Positions 54,630 to 63,950 of a stretch of DNA of 64,000 nt are shown piece after piece. A program made the position numbers and the translations under genes. Origin of the DNA: Catenibacterium mitsuoka_A. GTDB taxonomy: Bacteria > Bacillota_I > Bacilli_A > Erysipelotrichales > Coprobacillaceae. The notes under the pieces are model-generated. The model was not told the origin of the DNA and did not search any database. It saw only the letters and a list, made by a program, of their open reading frames with translations. Each line of letters begins with the position of its first letter. The first letter of the stretch is position 1. The stretch is from NCBI RefSeq assembly GCF_964259225.1, contig NZ_CAXVKN010000003.1; one strand, given 5' to 3'.

Positions 54630-54658
54630 TTACAAATACAGTATTATGTAAATATTAT
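54630..54658 (+). promoter_or_regulatory. Candidate promoter far upstream of adhesin gene 1
   Basis: TTACAA (54630-54635), 17-base spacer, TATTAT (54653-54658). If used for the adhesin gene, the leader would be about 610 bases. Confidence 0.4.
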
Positions 54659-54682
54659 ATGTAAGCGTATACACTTACATAT
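54657..54682. promoter_or_regulatory. Inverted repeat with central cre-like site
   Basis: Perfect 9-bp arms ATATGTAAG/CTTACATAT separated by 8 bases. Inside, TGTAAGCGTATACA (54660-54673) fits the looser CcpA consensus TGNNARCGNWWWCA. It lies at the expected transcription start of the promoter above. Confidence 0.5.
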
Positions 54683-55277
54683 TTGTAATATTCCTACAAA
54701 TAAACATTATATTTAATTATTACATGTCACAAATTCCTAAATATGGTACAGTCTGTAGGGTAATTAGGATTGAAAATGTAACCGCTGTCGTTTACTATAT
54801 TTGTAGAAAGTAATAGGCAATTAAAAAAGCATTATTTTGAAAATGGTATATAAAGGAAGGAGGAATAAATTTTTTTTAATCGTCTATTGTATGTGATTGT
54901 TTGCTAATGATTGTGTTATCAATTGCATAAGTGCACAGCTGAATCATATATTACTATGCTCTCTTATTTCTATAATTATTGATATGATAAAGTGGCAAAA
55001 AAGCTCTAAAGGTTAAAGAGGAACATTTTAAATTTAATATGAATGACTAAGATAATGAGATTAAGTTTTTTAAAACATATTAACTTGAAATGATAAATAC
55101 TTTAACTGGTGAGATGCGAAACATAAATATAAAACTTATGATATGAATGTTATAGAATAACTTATTATTGCTAATAACAAACTATCTAGATTGTCAGATA
55201 TTAAAAAGTGCCTTCATGCGATTGTGTTTATACAATTGTAAACGAATAATTAAAAATTGAAGAAAGGGGAAAAAACT

Positions 55278-58141
55278 ATGAATGTTAAGAAATTCACGAG
55301 TTATGCAGTAGCATTGATGATGGGTGTCTCATTAGCACCTATAAATGCGAATGCATTAACGACTGATAATACATTGACCAAAGGTTATTATAACGATGCA
55401 AGTCAATGGGTTGAAGGCGAATTAAGTCAGACATTACCTGAAGGTATTCATTCAGTTGATAAAACAGCTGAAGCACTTGGTAACAACAATTATAAGATGA
55501 AGTTAAAGGTTGTTACTAAACAGAATGTTGAAACATTTACCAAGAAGTCAGCGACAGTTCTTGTAGTGGATACTTCAAATAGTATGGATGGCAACCGTAT
55601 TAGAAATTTAAGAGCAGCAGCAAATGAGTTTGTGAAGTCATATGCTGGTGATAAAGAAAATGTTGGACGTTATCTTGCAGTTGTTGATTTTGCAACTGAT
55701 GTTAAAGTACCGTTAAATTGGACTGATGTTTCTTCTACTAAAGGTAAAAACAAAGCATTTGAAGCAATTAACAATCTAAAAGCTCGTGGTGGAACAAACC
55801 TAGATGCTGGTATTAAACAAGCTACATCTTTATTCTTAAAAGATGACGTGAAAGAAATTCAAAAAGCCAACAGAAATACAGTAGTATTAACTGATGGAAA
55901 ACCAACTTACTATTTAGGAACTTGTGATGATGAATTTTGGTCTTTTTACATACACACATCGAAATTGGTGGCATAACATACCATGTATATGGTAATGGTC
56001 AAGAGTGTTCTGAAAAAAATGTTGAAGCAACATCTGCAGATGCTAAGCTTCTCAGAGACCAATCTACAGTTTATACAGTGTGTTATGGCGCAGCCAGAGA
56101 TATAACATATAGAGATGGCCCTACAGTTTCTGAATTCTTAAAAGGCAGTATCGCAACAAGTCGTGATAAAGCATATGATTCAAGTGAAACTGATGACTTA
56201 ACTAAAGTATTTAAGGCTATTTCTGAAAGTGTTACAACTGGTATTACTGGTAAAGACCTAGAAGTATTTGATGGAGCAGCTCCATTTGTATCAGTAAGTC
56301 AATTACCTCCAACTGTACAGCCGGATGCAAGTGGCTTTAAGTGGAAACTTGCAAATGCAACGACTACAACAGAAGGTACTAAAACTTATTATACTTATGA
56401 GTTAGAATACTATGTTACATTAGATGCAGATCATCCTGAATTTGAAGAAGGAAAACTTTATCCATTAAATGGTGAAACATATATTGCTATGCCTGATGGA
56501 AGTAAAGTTAAATTCCCAATTCCAGGTGCAACAGGAATCAAGTCACGTTATACAGTTACTTATACTGATGGCGTTGATGGTGAAGTCGTATTTGATGATC
56601 AGGTACATCCTGATTTAGTAGTAGGTACAATAACACCTAAATTTGATGGAACACCTACAAGAGCAGGTTATACATTCACTGGATGGTCACCTGCAGTTGA
56701 AGAAAAGGTTACAAAGAGCATCACTTACAATGCAACTTGGGTTAAGAACATGGTTCCAATCAATGCAGCACCAGTGATTCATGCAACAGATAAGACAATT
56801 GAAGTGGGTGATGAATTTAATCCAAGAGCTGATGTAACTGCAACAGATGAAGAAGATGGAGATATCACTAATAAGATTGAAATCTTAAAGAATGATGTCA
56901 ATGTTAATGAACCTGGTATTTATGATGTTACTTACAAGGTAACAGACTCTGAAGGCGCATCTTATACAACTACAATTAAGGTTACTGTTAATCCAAAGGC
57001 TGCAGATCTTAATGCATGTCCAGTGATTAACGCAGCAGATAAGACTCTTACAGTTGGCGATGAATTTGATCCATTAGCTGATGTAACTGCTGAAGATGAA
57101 GAAGATGGAGATATCACTGATAAGATTGAAATCTTAAATAATGAAGTAGATACAACTAAACCTGGCAAGTATGAAGTTACTTACAAGGTAACAGATAGCG
57201 GTGGCGCATCTCATGTTAAGACTATCAAGGTTACAGTAAATCCTAAGATGGAACCTCTAAATGCAGCACCAATCATTAAAGCCGAAGATAAGACTCTTAC
57301 AGTTGGTGATGCATTTGATCCTATGGCTGATGTAACTGCAACAGACGCTGAAGATGGAAACTTAACTGATAAGATTGAAATCTTAAATAATGAAGTAGAT
57401 ACAACTAAACCTGGTAAGTACGAAGTAACTTACAAGGTGACAGACAGCAAGGGTGCATCATATACTAAGACTATTACAGTTACTGTAAATCCAAAGATGG
57501 AAGTATTAAATGCAATTCCTACTATCAAGGCTGAAGATAAGATTCTTACAGTTGGTGATACATTTGATCCTAAAGCTGATGTCACAGCAGAAGACGTGGA
57601 AGATGGAGATCTAACTGATAAGATTGAAGTATTAAAGAATGAAGTAGATACTACTAAGGCTGGTAAGTACGAAGTAACTTACAAGGTAACAGACAGAAAG
57701 GGTGCATCTCGCACTAAGACTATTACAGTTACTGTAAATCCAAAGATGGAACCTCTTAACGAAGCACCAACTATTGATGTAACTGATAAGGAAATCACAG
57801 TCGGTGATAAGTTTGATCCAAAAGATGGCGTTACTGCAAAAGATAAAGAAGATGGTAATTTAACTGATAAGATTGAAATCTTAAAGAATACAGTTGATCT
57901 ATCTAAGCCTGGCGTATATGAAGTTACTTACAAAGTAACAGATAGTAAAGGTGCATCTTGCACAAAGACTATTAAAGTTACAGTGAAAGAAAAAACTCCT
58001 GCTCCAAGCAAGAATAACGATAAAACAACTACAGTAACTCCTAAGACAGGCGATTCTACAAATGTAAGTGCAGTGATTGCGTTACTTGCAGTAAGTGGTA
58101 TTGCATTACTCGCATTACTAAAGAAAAAGAAAGTATCATAG
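55278..58141 (+). pseudogene. VWA-domain surface adhesin 1, frameshifted in the VWA domain
   Basis: Signal peptide (MNVKKFTSYAVALMMGVSLAP...ANA), a VWA domain with MIDAS DTSNS near 97 and VVLTDGKP, a collagen/fibrinogen-adhesin-like beta segment, an InlB-type repeat (GYTFTGWSP...TYNATW), five 83-residue Ig-like (DUF5011/Big_3-like) repeats from 56762, and the sorting signal TPKTGD plus hydrophobic stretch and KKKKVS. The first frame stops at 55974-55976; the rest continues in another frame. Adding one T to the T5 run at 55943-55947 restores a 954-residue protein. May be a real mutation, a sequencing error or switching. Confidence 0.85.
56762..58000 (+). repeat. Five tandem 249-base Ig-like repeats in adhesin 1
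   Basis: Repeat units start at 56762, 57011, 57260, 57509 and 57758, exactly 249 bases (83 codons) apart. Each reads N(A/E)xPxIxxxDKxxxVGDxF, DxEDGDxTxKIE, GxYxVTYKVTDxxG, and VTVNPKxxxL. The second half of units 2-4 is nearly identical, suggesting recent duplication. Confidence 0.9.
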
Positions 58142-58169
58142 TATAACTAAGATATATATCTAACCAAGG

Positions 58170-58195
58170 GACAGTCGAGAAATCGGCTGTCTTTT
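58170..58195 (+). terminator. Terminator of adhesin gene 1
   Basis: GACAGTCGA-GAAA-TCGGCTGTC (one G-T pair, GNRA-type tetraloop) followed by TTTT. A closely similar hairpin ends adhesin gene 2. Confidence 0.8.
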
Positions 58196-58944
58196 ATGCT
58201 GATTTCGGAAATATCGATAAAATATTGTGATAATAAGAAAGGTAAGCGCTGTGATGTTACAATTGACTAAATATGTTACGATATGGAGTGACTTAAAAGG
58301 CTGTCAATATTGAACATAAAGAATGTTTTGTTTATCATATTAGTATAAGCAACAGAAGTTAAAAAGAAGAGAATTGGTTTATAAGAAGGGAGGATATAAT
58401 TCTTTTTAATCATCTGTTTACTATTGTTTGCTCATAATTGATTGCATAAGATGTACTGTTTGGATACTGGATGCATGATAAGAGATTGTTTTTCTTGTAT
58501 TATTATGATTTATAGATGGGTGGGTGATAAGTTGCTCTACCTACTTAGATCATTGAACCAATCACTTGATATATATATTTGGTATTCCAATGAATATACA
58601 CCAATACAAATATAAAAATGGGAATTAAATGTAACATAAAGGTTGTTATGTATATATAAGTGTAAATGTTCATTGTATGAAAGACTGTAATATATTAAGT
58701 GGACTGATTTCTTTAGCTAATAATGTGAAAATAAAGAAACACTATGAACTAGAAATATAGGAACTCACCTCATATTCATAAAAGCATTCAGATATGATAT
58801 TGAATATTGATGAATGGTCAATGTATATGATTATTTCAGAACTAGATAAAGTAATATGAAATCATAGAACTCCAGATGTGCACCTCATATCATTATTATT
58901 TTTATGAGTGAATAATAAATATTATTGAGAGGGGTAAGAAAACT
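58196..58944. other. Long AT-rich non-coding leader of adhesin gene 2
   Basis: No gene seen. It contains the block shared with adhesin 1 at 58381-58450, 495-564 bases before the start codon. GGTAAGCGCTGTGA at 58241-58254 is a weak cre-like match (two differences). GAGAGGGG precedes the start. Confidence 0.5.
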
Positions 58945-61488
58945 ATGAATATTAAGAAATTCACGAGTTATGCAGTTGCATTAATGATGAGTTTATCATT
59001 AGCTCCAGTTAAAGCAAATGCACTTACGACTGATGGTTCATTGACTAAAGGTTATTATAACGATGCTGGTCGATGGGTTGAAGGTCAACTAAGTCAGACA
59101 TTACCAGAAGGAATTCAATCTGTCGATAAGACAGCAGAAGCACTTGGTAATAACACTTATAAAATGAAATTAAAGGTTGTAACTAAACAGAAGGTTGAAA
59201 CCTTTACTAAGAAAGCTGCAACAGTACTTGTTATCGATTCATCAGGCAGTATGATCGGTAAAAAGCGTATGAAGAGTATTAGAGATGCAGCAAAGGCATT
59301 TGTACAGTCATATGCTGGTAAAGATAAAAACACTGGACGTTATCTAGCAGTTGTTGATTTTGATAGTGATGTCGAAGTGAGATTAAATTGGACTGATGTT
59401 TCTTCAGTTAATGGTAAGGAAGCTGCATATGAAGCAATTGATGGTTTAAGAGCTCTTGGTGGTACAAACCTAGATGCAGGTATTAAACAGGGTACAGCTT
59501 TATTTAAGAATACTGCTATCAAGGATATTAAAAAAGAAAACAGAAATGCCATTGTATTTACTGATGGTAAACCTAAAAAATATCTTGTAGAATGTCAGCA
59601 CAAAAAACCAAAGAAAAACGATATCGTTATTGATGGTGTTGTTTATGATAAAAAGAATAAAGGTGGAGTTGAAGCAGCAGCTAAAGCAGCTGCTAAGGAT
59701 GCTAAATTTTTAAGAGATCAGTCAACAGTTTATGCAGTAAGCTATGGCAATGATAAAAAACCAATGTGGAAAGGTGGGCCTACAGTTTCTGAATACTTAA
59801 GGGGTAGTATCGCTACTAGTCCAGATAAAGGATATGATAGAAGCGAAACTGATGACTTAACAGAATTATTTAAAGCTATTTCTGATAGTATTACAACTGG
59901 TATTACTGGTAAAGACCTAGAAGTATTTGATGGCTCTGCGCCATATGTATCAGTCAATAATTTACCAACATCTGTACAGCAGGATGCAAGTGGCTTTAAA
60001 TGGAAACTTGCAAATCCAACTACTAAAACAGAAGGAAAAGCTACTTATTATACTTATGAGTTAGAATACACTGTTACATTAGATGCTGATCATCCTGGAT
60101 TTGAAGAAGGAAAACTTTATCCATTAAATGGTGAAACATATATTGCTATGCCTGATGGAAATAAAGTTAAATTCCCAGTTCCAGGTACAACAGGAATTAA
60201 GACTCGTTATACAGTTACTTATACTGATGGTGTAGATGGTGAAGTTGTATTTGAAGATAAGGTATTTAACGTTGTAGTAGGTAGTTCAACACCTGGTTTT
60301 GGTGGAACACCTACAAGAGCAGGTTATACATTCACTGGATGGTCACCTGCAGTAGAAGAAAAGGTTACAAAGAGTATCACTTACAATGCAACTTGGGTTA
60401 TGAACTGGATTCCAATTAATGCAGCACCAGTGATTCATGCAACTGATAAGACAATCACAGTAGGTGATACATTTGATCCTATGGCAGATGTCACAGCAGA
60501 AGATGCTGAAGATGGCAATTTAACTGCTAAGATTGTAGTTGAAAAGAACGATGTTAAAACTGATGTTGCTGGTAAGTATGAAGTAACATATAAAGTAACA
60601 GATAATCAGGGCGCAACACGCAGAAAAACTATTATTGTTACAGTTAATCCAAAGATGGAAGTATTGAACGAAGCACCAGTGATTCATGCAACTGATAAGA
60701 CAATCACAGTAGGTGATACATTTNNNNNNNNNNNNNNNNNNNNNNNNNNNNNNNNNNNNNNNNNNNNNNNNNNNNNNNNNNNNNNNNNNNNNNNNNNNNN
60801 NNNNNNNNNNNNNNNNNNNNNGAACGAAGCACCAGTGATTCATGCAACTGATAAGACAATCACAGTAGGTGATACATTTGATCCTATGGCTGGTGTCACT
60901 GCAACAGATGCAGAAGATGGAAATCTAACTACTAAGATTGAAGTTAAAAAGAACGATGTAGATACAACTAAAGCTGGTAAGTACGAAGTGACTTATAAAG
61001 TAACAGATAACCAGGGTGCAACTTGCACAAAGACTATTGCAGTTACAGTTAATCCAAAGATGGAAGTATTAAATGAAGCTCCTACAATCGATGCAGCTGA
61101 TAAGACAATTACAGTGGGTGATACATTTGATCCTAAGGCTGGTGTCACTGCAAAAGATGCAGAAGATGGTGATCTAACTGATAAGATTGAAGTTGTTAAG
61201 AATACTGTAGATACTAAGAAAGCTGGCAAATATGAAGTTACATACAAAGTAACAGACAGCGATGGTGCAACACGTACTAAGACTATTAAGGTTACAGTTA
61301 AAGAAAAAGCACCTGCTCCAAGTACTGATAAGGATAAAACACCTACTACTCCAAATAAGGATAAAGATAAGACTTCTACAGTAGCTCCTAAGACAGGAGA
61401 TACTACTAGTGTAAATACTATTATCGCATTACTTGCAGTAAGTGGTATCGTATTACTTGCATTACTTAAGAGAAAGAAAGTATCATAG
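58945..61488 (+). CDS. VWA-domain surface adhesin 2 (xPKTG-anchored), with assembly gap
   Basis: Same plan as adhesin 1 and clearly paralogous: signal peptide MNIKKFTSYAVALMMSLSLAP..., VWA domain with complete MIDAS DSSGS near 95 and FTDGKP, adhesin-like beta domain, InlB-type repeat, then 249-base Ig-like repeats at 60418, 60667, 60823 and 61072, a Lys/Asp/Thr/Pro linker, APKTGD, membrane stretch and KRKKVS. Probably sortase-linked to the wall and binding a host or matrix ligand. 847 codons as given, but 98 N bases (60724-60821) hide part of the repeat array, so true length is unknown. Confidence 0.9.
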   Translation: MNIKKFTSYAVALMMSLSLAPVKANALTTDGSLTKGYYNDAGRWVEGQLSQTLPEGIQSVDKTAEALGNNTYKMKLKVVTKQKVETFTKKAATVLVIDSSGSMIGKKRMKSIRDAAKAFVQSYAGKDKNTGRYLAVVDFDSDVEVRLNWTDVSSVNGKEAAYEAIDGLRALGGTNLDAGIKQGTALFKNTAIKDIKKENRNAIVFTDGKPKKYLVECQHKKPKKNDIVIDGVVYDKKNKGGVEAAAKAAAKDAKFLRDQSTVYAVSYGNDKKPMWKGGPTVSEYLRGSIATSPDKGYDRSETDDLTELFKAISDSITTGITGKDLEVFDGSAPYVSVNNLPTSVQQDASGFKWKLANPTTKTEGKATYYTYELEYTVTLDADHPGFEEGKLYPLNGETYIAMPDGNKVKFPVPGTTGIKTRYTVTYTDGVDGEVVFEDKVFNVVVGSSTPGFGGTPTRAGYTFTGWSPAVEEKVTKSITYNATWVMNWIPINAAPVIHATDKTITVGDTFDPMADVTAEDAEDGNLTAKIVVEKNDVKTDVAGKYEVTYKVTDNQGATRRKTIIVTVNPKMEVLNEAPVIHATDKTITVGDTFXXXXXXXXXXXXXXXXXXXXXXXXXXXXXXXXXNEAPVIHATDKTITVGDTFDPMAGVTATDAEDGNLTTKIEVKKNDVDTTKAGKYEVTYKVTDNQGATCTKTIAVTVNPKMEVLNEAPTIDAADKTITVGDTFDPKAGVTAKDAEDGDLTDKIEVVKNTVDTKKAGKYEVTYKVTDSDGATRTKTIKVTVKEKAPAPSTDKDKTPTTPNKDKDKTSTVAPKTGDTTSVNTIIALLAVSGIVLLALLKRKKVS
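60418..61305 (+). repeat. Tandem 249-base Ig-like repeats in adhesin 2, interrupted by N gap
   Basis: Units begin at 60418, 60667, 60823 and 61072. Spacing is 249 except across the gap (156). The first 57 or so bases of the units before and after the gap are identical, which explains the failed assembly. Confidence 0.85.
60724..60821. other. Assembly gap of 98 N
   Basis: Undetermined bases inside the repeat array of adhesin 2. The reading frame stays in register across it, though its length does not fit the repeat period. Confidence 0.95.
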
Positions 61489-61510
61489 TATAACTAAGAT
61501 GTGAATGAAG

Positions 61511-61540
61511 GGCAGTCGAGAAAATCGGCTGTCTTTTTTT
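61511..61540 (+). terminator. Terminator of adhesin gene 2
   Basis: GGCAGTCGA-GAAAA-TCGGCTGTC followed by TTTTTTT; near copy of the hairpin at 58170. Confidence 0.8.
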
Positions 61541-61715
61541 GCGTTTCAGAAACTATAAAAACTAAGAAAAACTATTATGATAATTTTCGAACAAAATAGA
61601 AATTCATATTTTTTAAATAGATTATCAGATGTTAATAATTTTAGTAAAGCGGTATCATTTAGGTACAGAAAAAGTGATGTACACACAAGATAAAAAATTA
61701 AGAGGAGAGAAATTT

Positions 61716-62486
61716 ATGGAAAACAACAGTAAAAGTAGTGTCGTTTACCAAGGTAAAATCCCTGGTAGAGTCAAATATTCATTCGCATTTGGGGCGTTGG
61801 GTAAAGATTTAATTTATGGCATGATTGCCACATTCTCAATGATTTATTTCACAGATATTATTAAGGTTGCTCCAGCTTTCATTGGTACAATGTTCTTCGT
61901 TGCAAAAATCTGGGATGCTTTCAATGATTTGTTCATGGGTATGTTAGTTGATAACACAAGAAGCCGTTATGGTAAATTTATTCCTTGGTTAGTAGTAGGA
62001 ACATTAATTAACGCATTTGTATTTGTTATCGTATTTACAGATTTCCATCTTACAGGTGTAAATCTTTGTATCTTCGCTTCAGTTATCTATGTTTTATGGG
62101 GTATGACTTATACAATCATGGATATTCCTTATTGGTCAGTTATTCCTAATTTAACTTCTGATCCAGGAGAACGTGAAAAAGTATCAGTACTTCCAAGAAT
62201 CTTCGCAAGTATTGGTCAGTCATTAATTATTGCTGGCTTTGGTGTTCAGATTATTAAGGGTCTTGGTGGAAATTATATTGGTTATCATAGATTCGCATTA
62301 ATCATCGCAGCTACATTCATTTTCACTATGGCAGTATGTGTCTTAAACCTTCCTAAAGTTCAGACAAGTGATGACAAGAAAGAAAAGATGAAATTCAGAG
62401 ACATCTTCACTGTTATAAATCTGTGGCGAAAAACCCACACGCTTGCATGTGGGATGAAAGCCACATTTCACTTGATAAATACTTAG
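61716..62486 (+). pseudogene. GPH-family sugar:cation symporter, truncated by transposon insertion
   Basis: The protein starts MENNSKSSVVYQGKIPGRVKYSF behind GAGGAGAG. About 235 residues match the N-terminal half of glycoside-pentoside-hexuronide symporters (MelB/YicJ-like): FGALGKDLIYGMIATFSMIYFTDI, KIWDAFNDLFMGMLVDNTRSRYGKFIPW, MDIPYWSVIPNLTSDPGER. About six membrane helices remain. After MKFRDIFTVI the frame enters the left end of the IS605-type copy 2 (near 62420) and stops at 62484-62486. The C-terminal half is not in the window, so the transporter is disrupted. Confidence 0.85.
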
Positions 62487-62699
62487 AAAAATGATATATA
62501 ATCTATGTATATTAAAGTATAGAAAATAAACAGATCATTATTAAAAGTAACCATGATATAAACACACATACAACAAAACAACCATCACTGTAATCAGAAA
62601 AATCCTAATAGTGCTGCACATATAGCGAACAATAATAAACATGCAGAACAGTGCAATCCTAATAATTCAGCATATCATTCAAGTTGTGGAAAAAAAGTT

Positions 62700-63160
62700 A
62701 TGGCGCGAACTAAAAGTGACAATGTACAAATGAATATTTTCATTCCTGCTGGCTGGAAAACAGAACTTGAAAACCTTGCACGTATCTATTCTGCTGAGGA
62801 AGGAGAGAGTATCATATTTCTTGACTTGCTTCGTATTGAAAATATCTGATACAATATCACATCATCAGATATTCTAAATTCATATTTCGGGTATTAAAAG
62901 GTAATGTAGAGGAAATATTGAAACAGATATTACAGAAAATCTATTACCGCATTAAGGCTTTTGTTGTGATGCCTGACCATGTACATGTCTTTGTAGATGT
63001 ACCACAAACTGCTGCTCCCTGTGATGCTGCAAGAGTTTTTAAAGATATAAGTGCTATTGAACTATTCAAGGCATTTCCACAATTAATACAATTCTGCAGG
63101 ATGCGGTATTTTATGATCTAGAGGATATTTTGTATCTACAGTAATTAGGATAATATTAAG
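62700..63160 (+). pseudogene. tnpA remnant of IS605-type copy 2
   Basis: MARTKSDNVQMNIFIPAGWK to FLDLLRIENI* is the ribbon-helix-helix-like part, closely similar to copy 1. The frame then breaks with a deletion, resumes in another frame as YHIIRYSKFIFRVLKGNVEE, keeps the HUH motif PDHVHVFVDV (near 62970), and breaks again near 63095 so that the catalytic Tyr region is lost. At least two frameshifts; inactive. Confidence 0.8.
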
Positions 63161-63170
63161 GAGCAGAAAA

Positions 63171-63950
63171 ATGATAACTGATAAAGAACATAAAAGACAT
63201 CTTAAACAATTTCATAAACTTTCTGACAGGCATATCCTGGCTGTAGAAACTGATATGCCTTATTCTGATGCACTTAAAGTAGTGGCTCTTTCTGATAAGA
63301 TACGCAAAGCTGGAAATGAGCTTGTTGGGCTTATGAGAAAGAATTATAACCAGCTTATGCGTACAAAGAGATACCGCAAATTACTATTTCTTTATGGTGA
63401 TTCTAAAGATAAGGATAAACGAAAAACTTATGCTGAACAACTTAATGAAATGCACAAAGCTTATAATATTACATGGGAATACTGCAGAACGTCCATGATT
63501 CCAATAGGCAAGAAATATGGCATAGACGCTGTATTTGCGCTGACTAAAGCCGAAGATATATGGCGTGGTATTGAAAAATGCTTATATGGTAATGGTAATG
63601 CCATTCATTTCTCAAGATATGGAGAACTGCCTTGTATTCGTGCAAAGCAGATAAATCGTGGTATACCTATATCCGTTACAGATAATAAACTTCATTTCAA
63701 ACTTGGCAGGATGGTATTTGGAATACAAATAAATGATAGATTTCAACAGGATGAAGTAGATGCGGTTTTATCATATCTTGCCGAATCGGAGATTCTAGAT
63801 GACAGGGCTGTTAATACTCTTATTAAAGATGGCTATTGCATAGATACATACAGACCCTGCTATGCTACGCTTGTTCCCAGGATGATAAGAGGTAAATACA
63901 GAGTATATTTACATTTAACCATCGTGTTAAACCGCAAACTCTACCCATAA
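63171..63950 (+). pseudogene. TnpB-like N-terminal half, truncated before RuvC-I
   Basis: 259 codons. Residues 1-251 follow copy 1 closely (MITDKEHKRHLKQFHKLSDRH, EDIWRGIEKCLYGNGN, RGKYRVYLHLTI). After LTI at about 63924 the similarity stops and VLNRKLYP* follows. All three RuvC acidic residues are missing, so it cannot be a nuclease; the recognition lobe alone could be made. TAAGGAG precedes the start. Confidence 0.8.

Larger units (their letters stand above)
54561..55277. other. Long AT-rich non-coding leader of adhesin gene 1
   Basis: No open frame of note. It holds the candidate promoter and cre-like repeat at its left end and, at 54851-54932, a block also found upstream of adhesin gene 2 (58381-58450): GAAGGAGGA...TTTTTAATC.TCT, then TGTTTGCT and TTGCATAAG. 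The ribosome binding site AAAGGGGA ends the region. Confidence 0.5.
62415..63950 (+). mobile_element. IS200/IS605-type element, decayed copy 2
   Basis: Left-end hairpin 62434-62453 (CCCACACG-CTTG-CATGTGGG, one mismatch) preceded by GTGGCGAAAAA, as in copy 1, then a tnpA pseudogene and a tnpB cut short. No right end is seen. It lies inside the symporter gene. The interval between left hairpin and tnpA is about 160 bases longer than in copy 1. Confidence 0.75.

Noticed and set aside
55943..55947. Programmed frameshifting to produce adhesin 1
   Set aside because: A T5 run alone, with no visible slippery heptamer or downstream stimulator, does not support it; mutation or sequencing error is simpler.
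56762..61305. Regular repeats that could suggest a CRISPR or satellite array
   Set aside because: The period is 249 bases, stays in frame and encodes Ig-like domains; no short repeat/spacer pattern exists.
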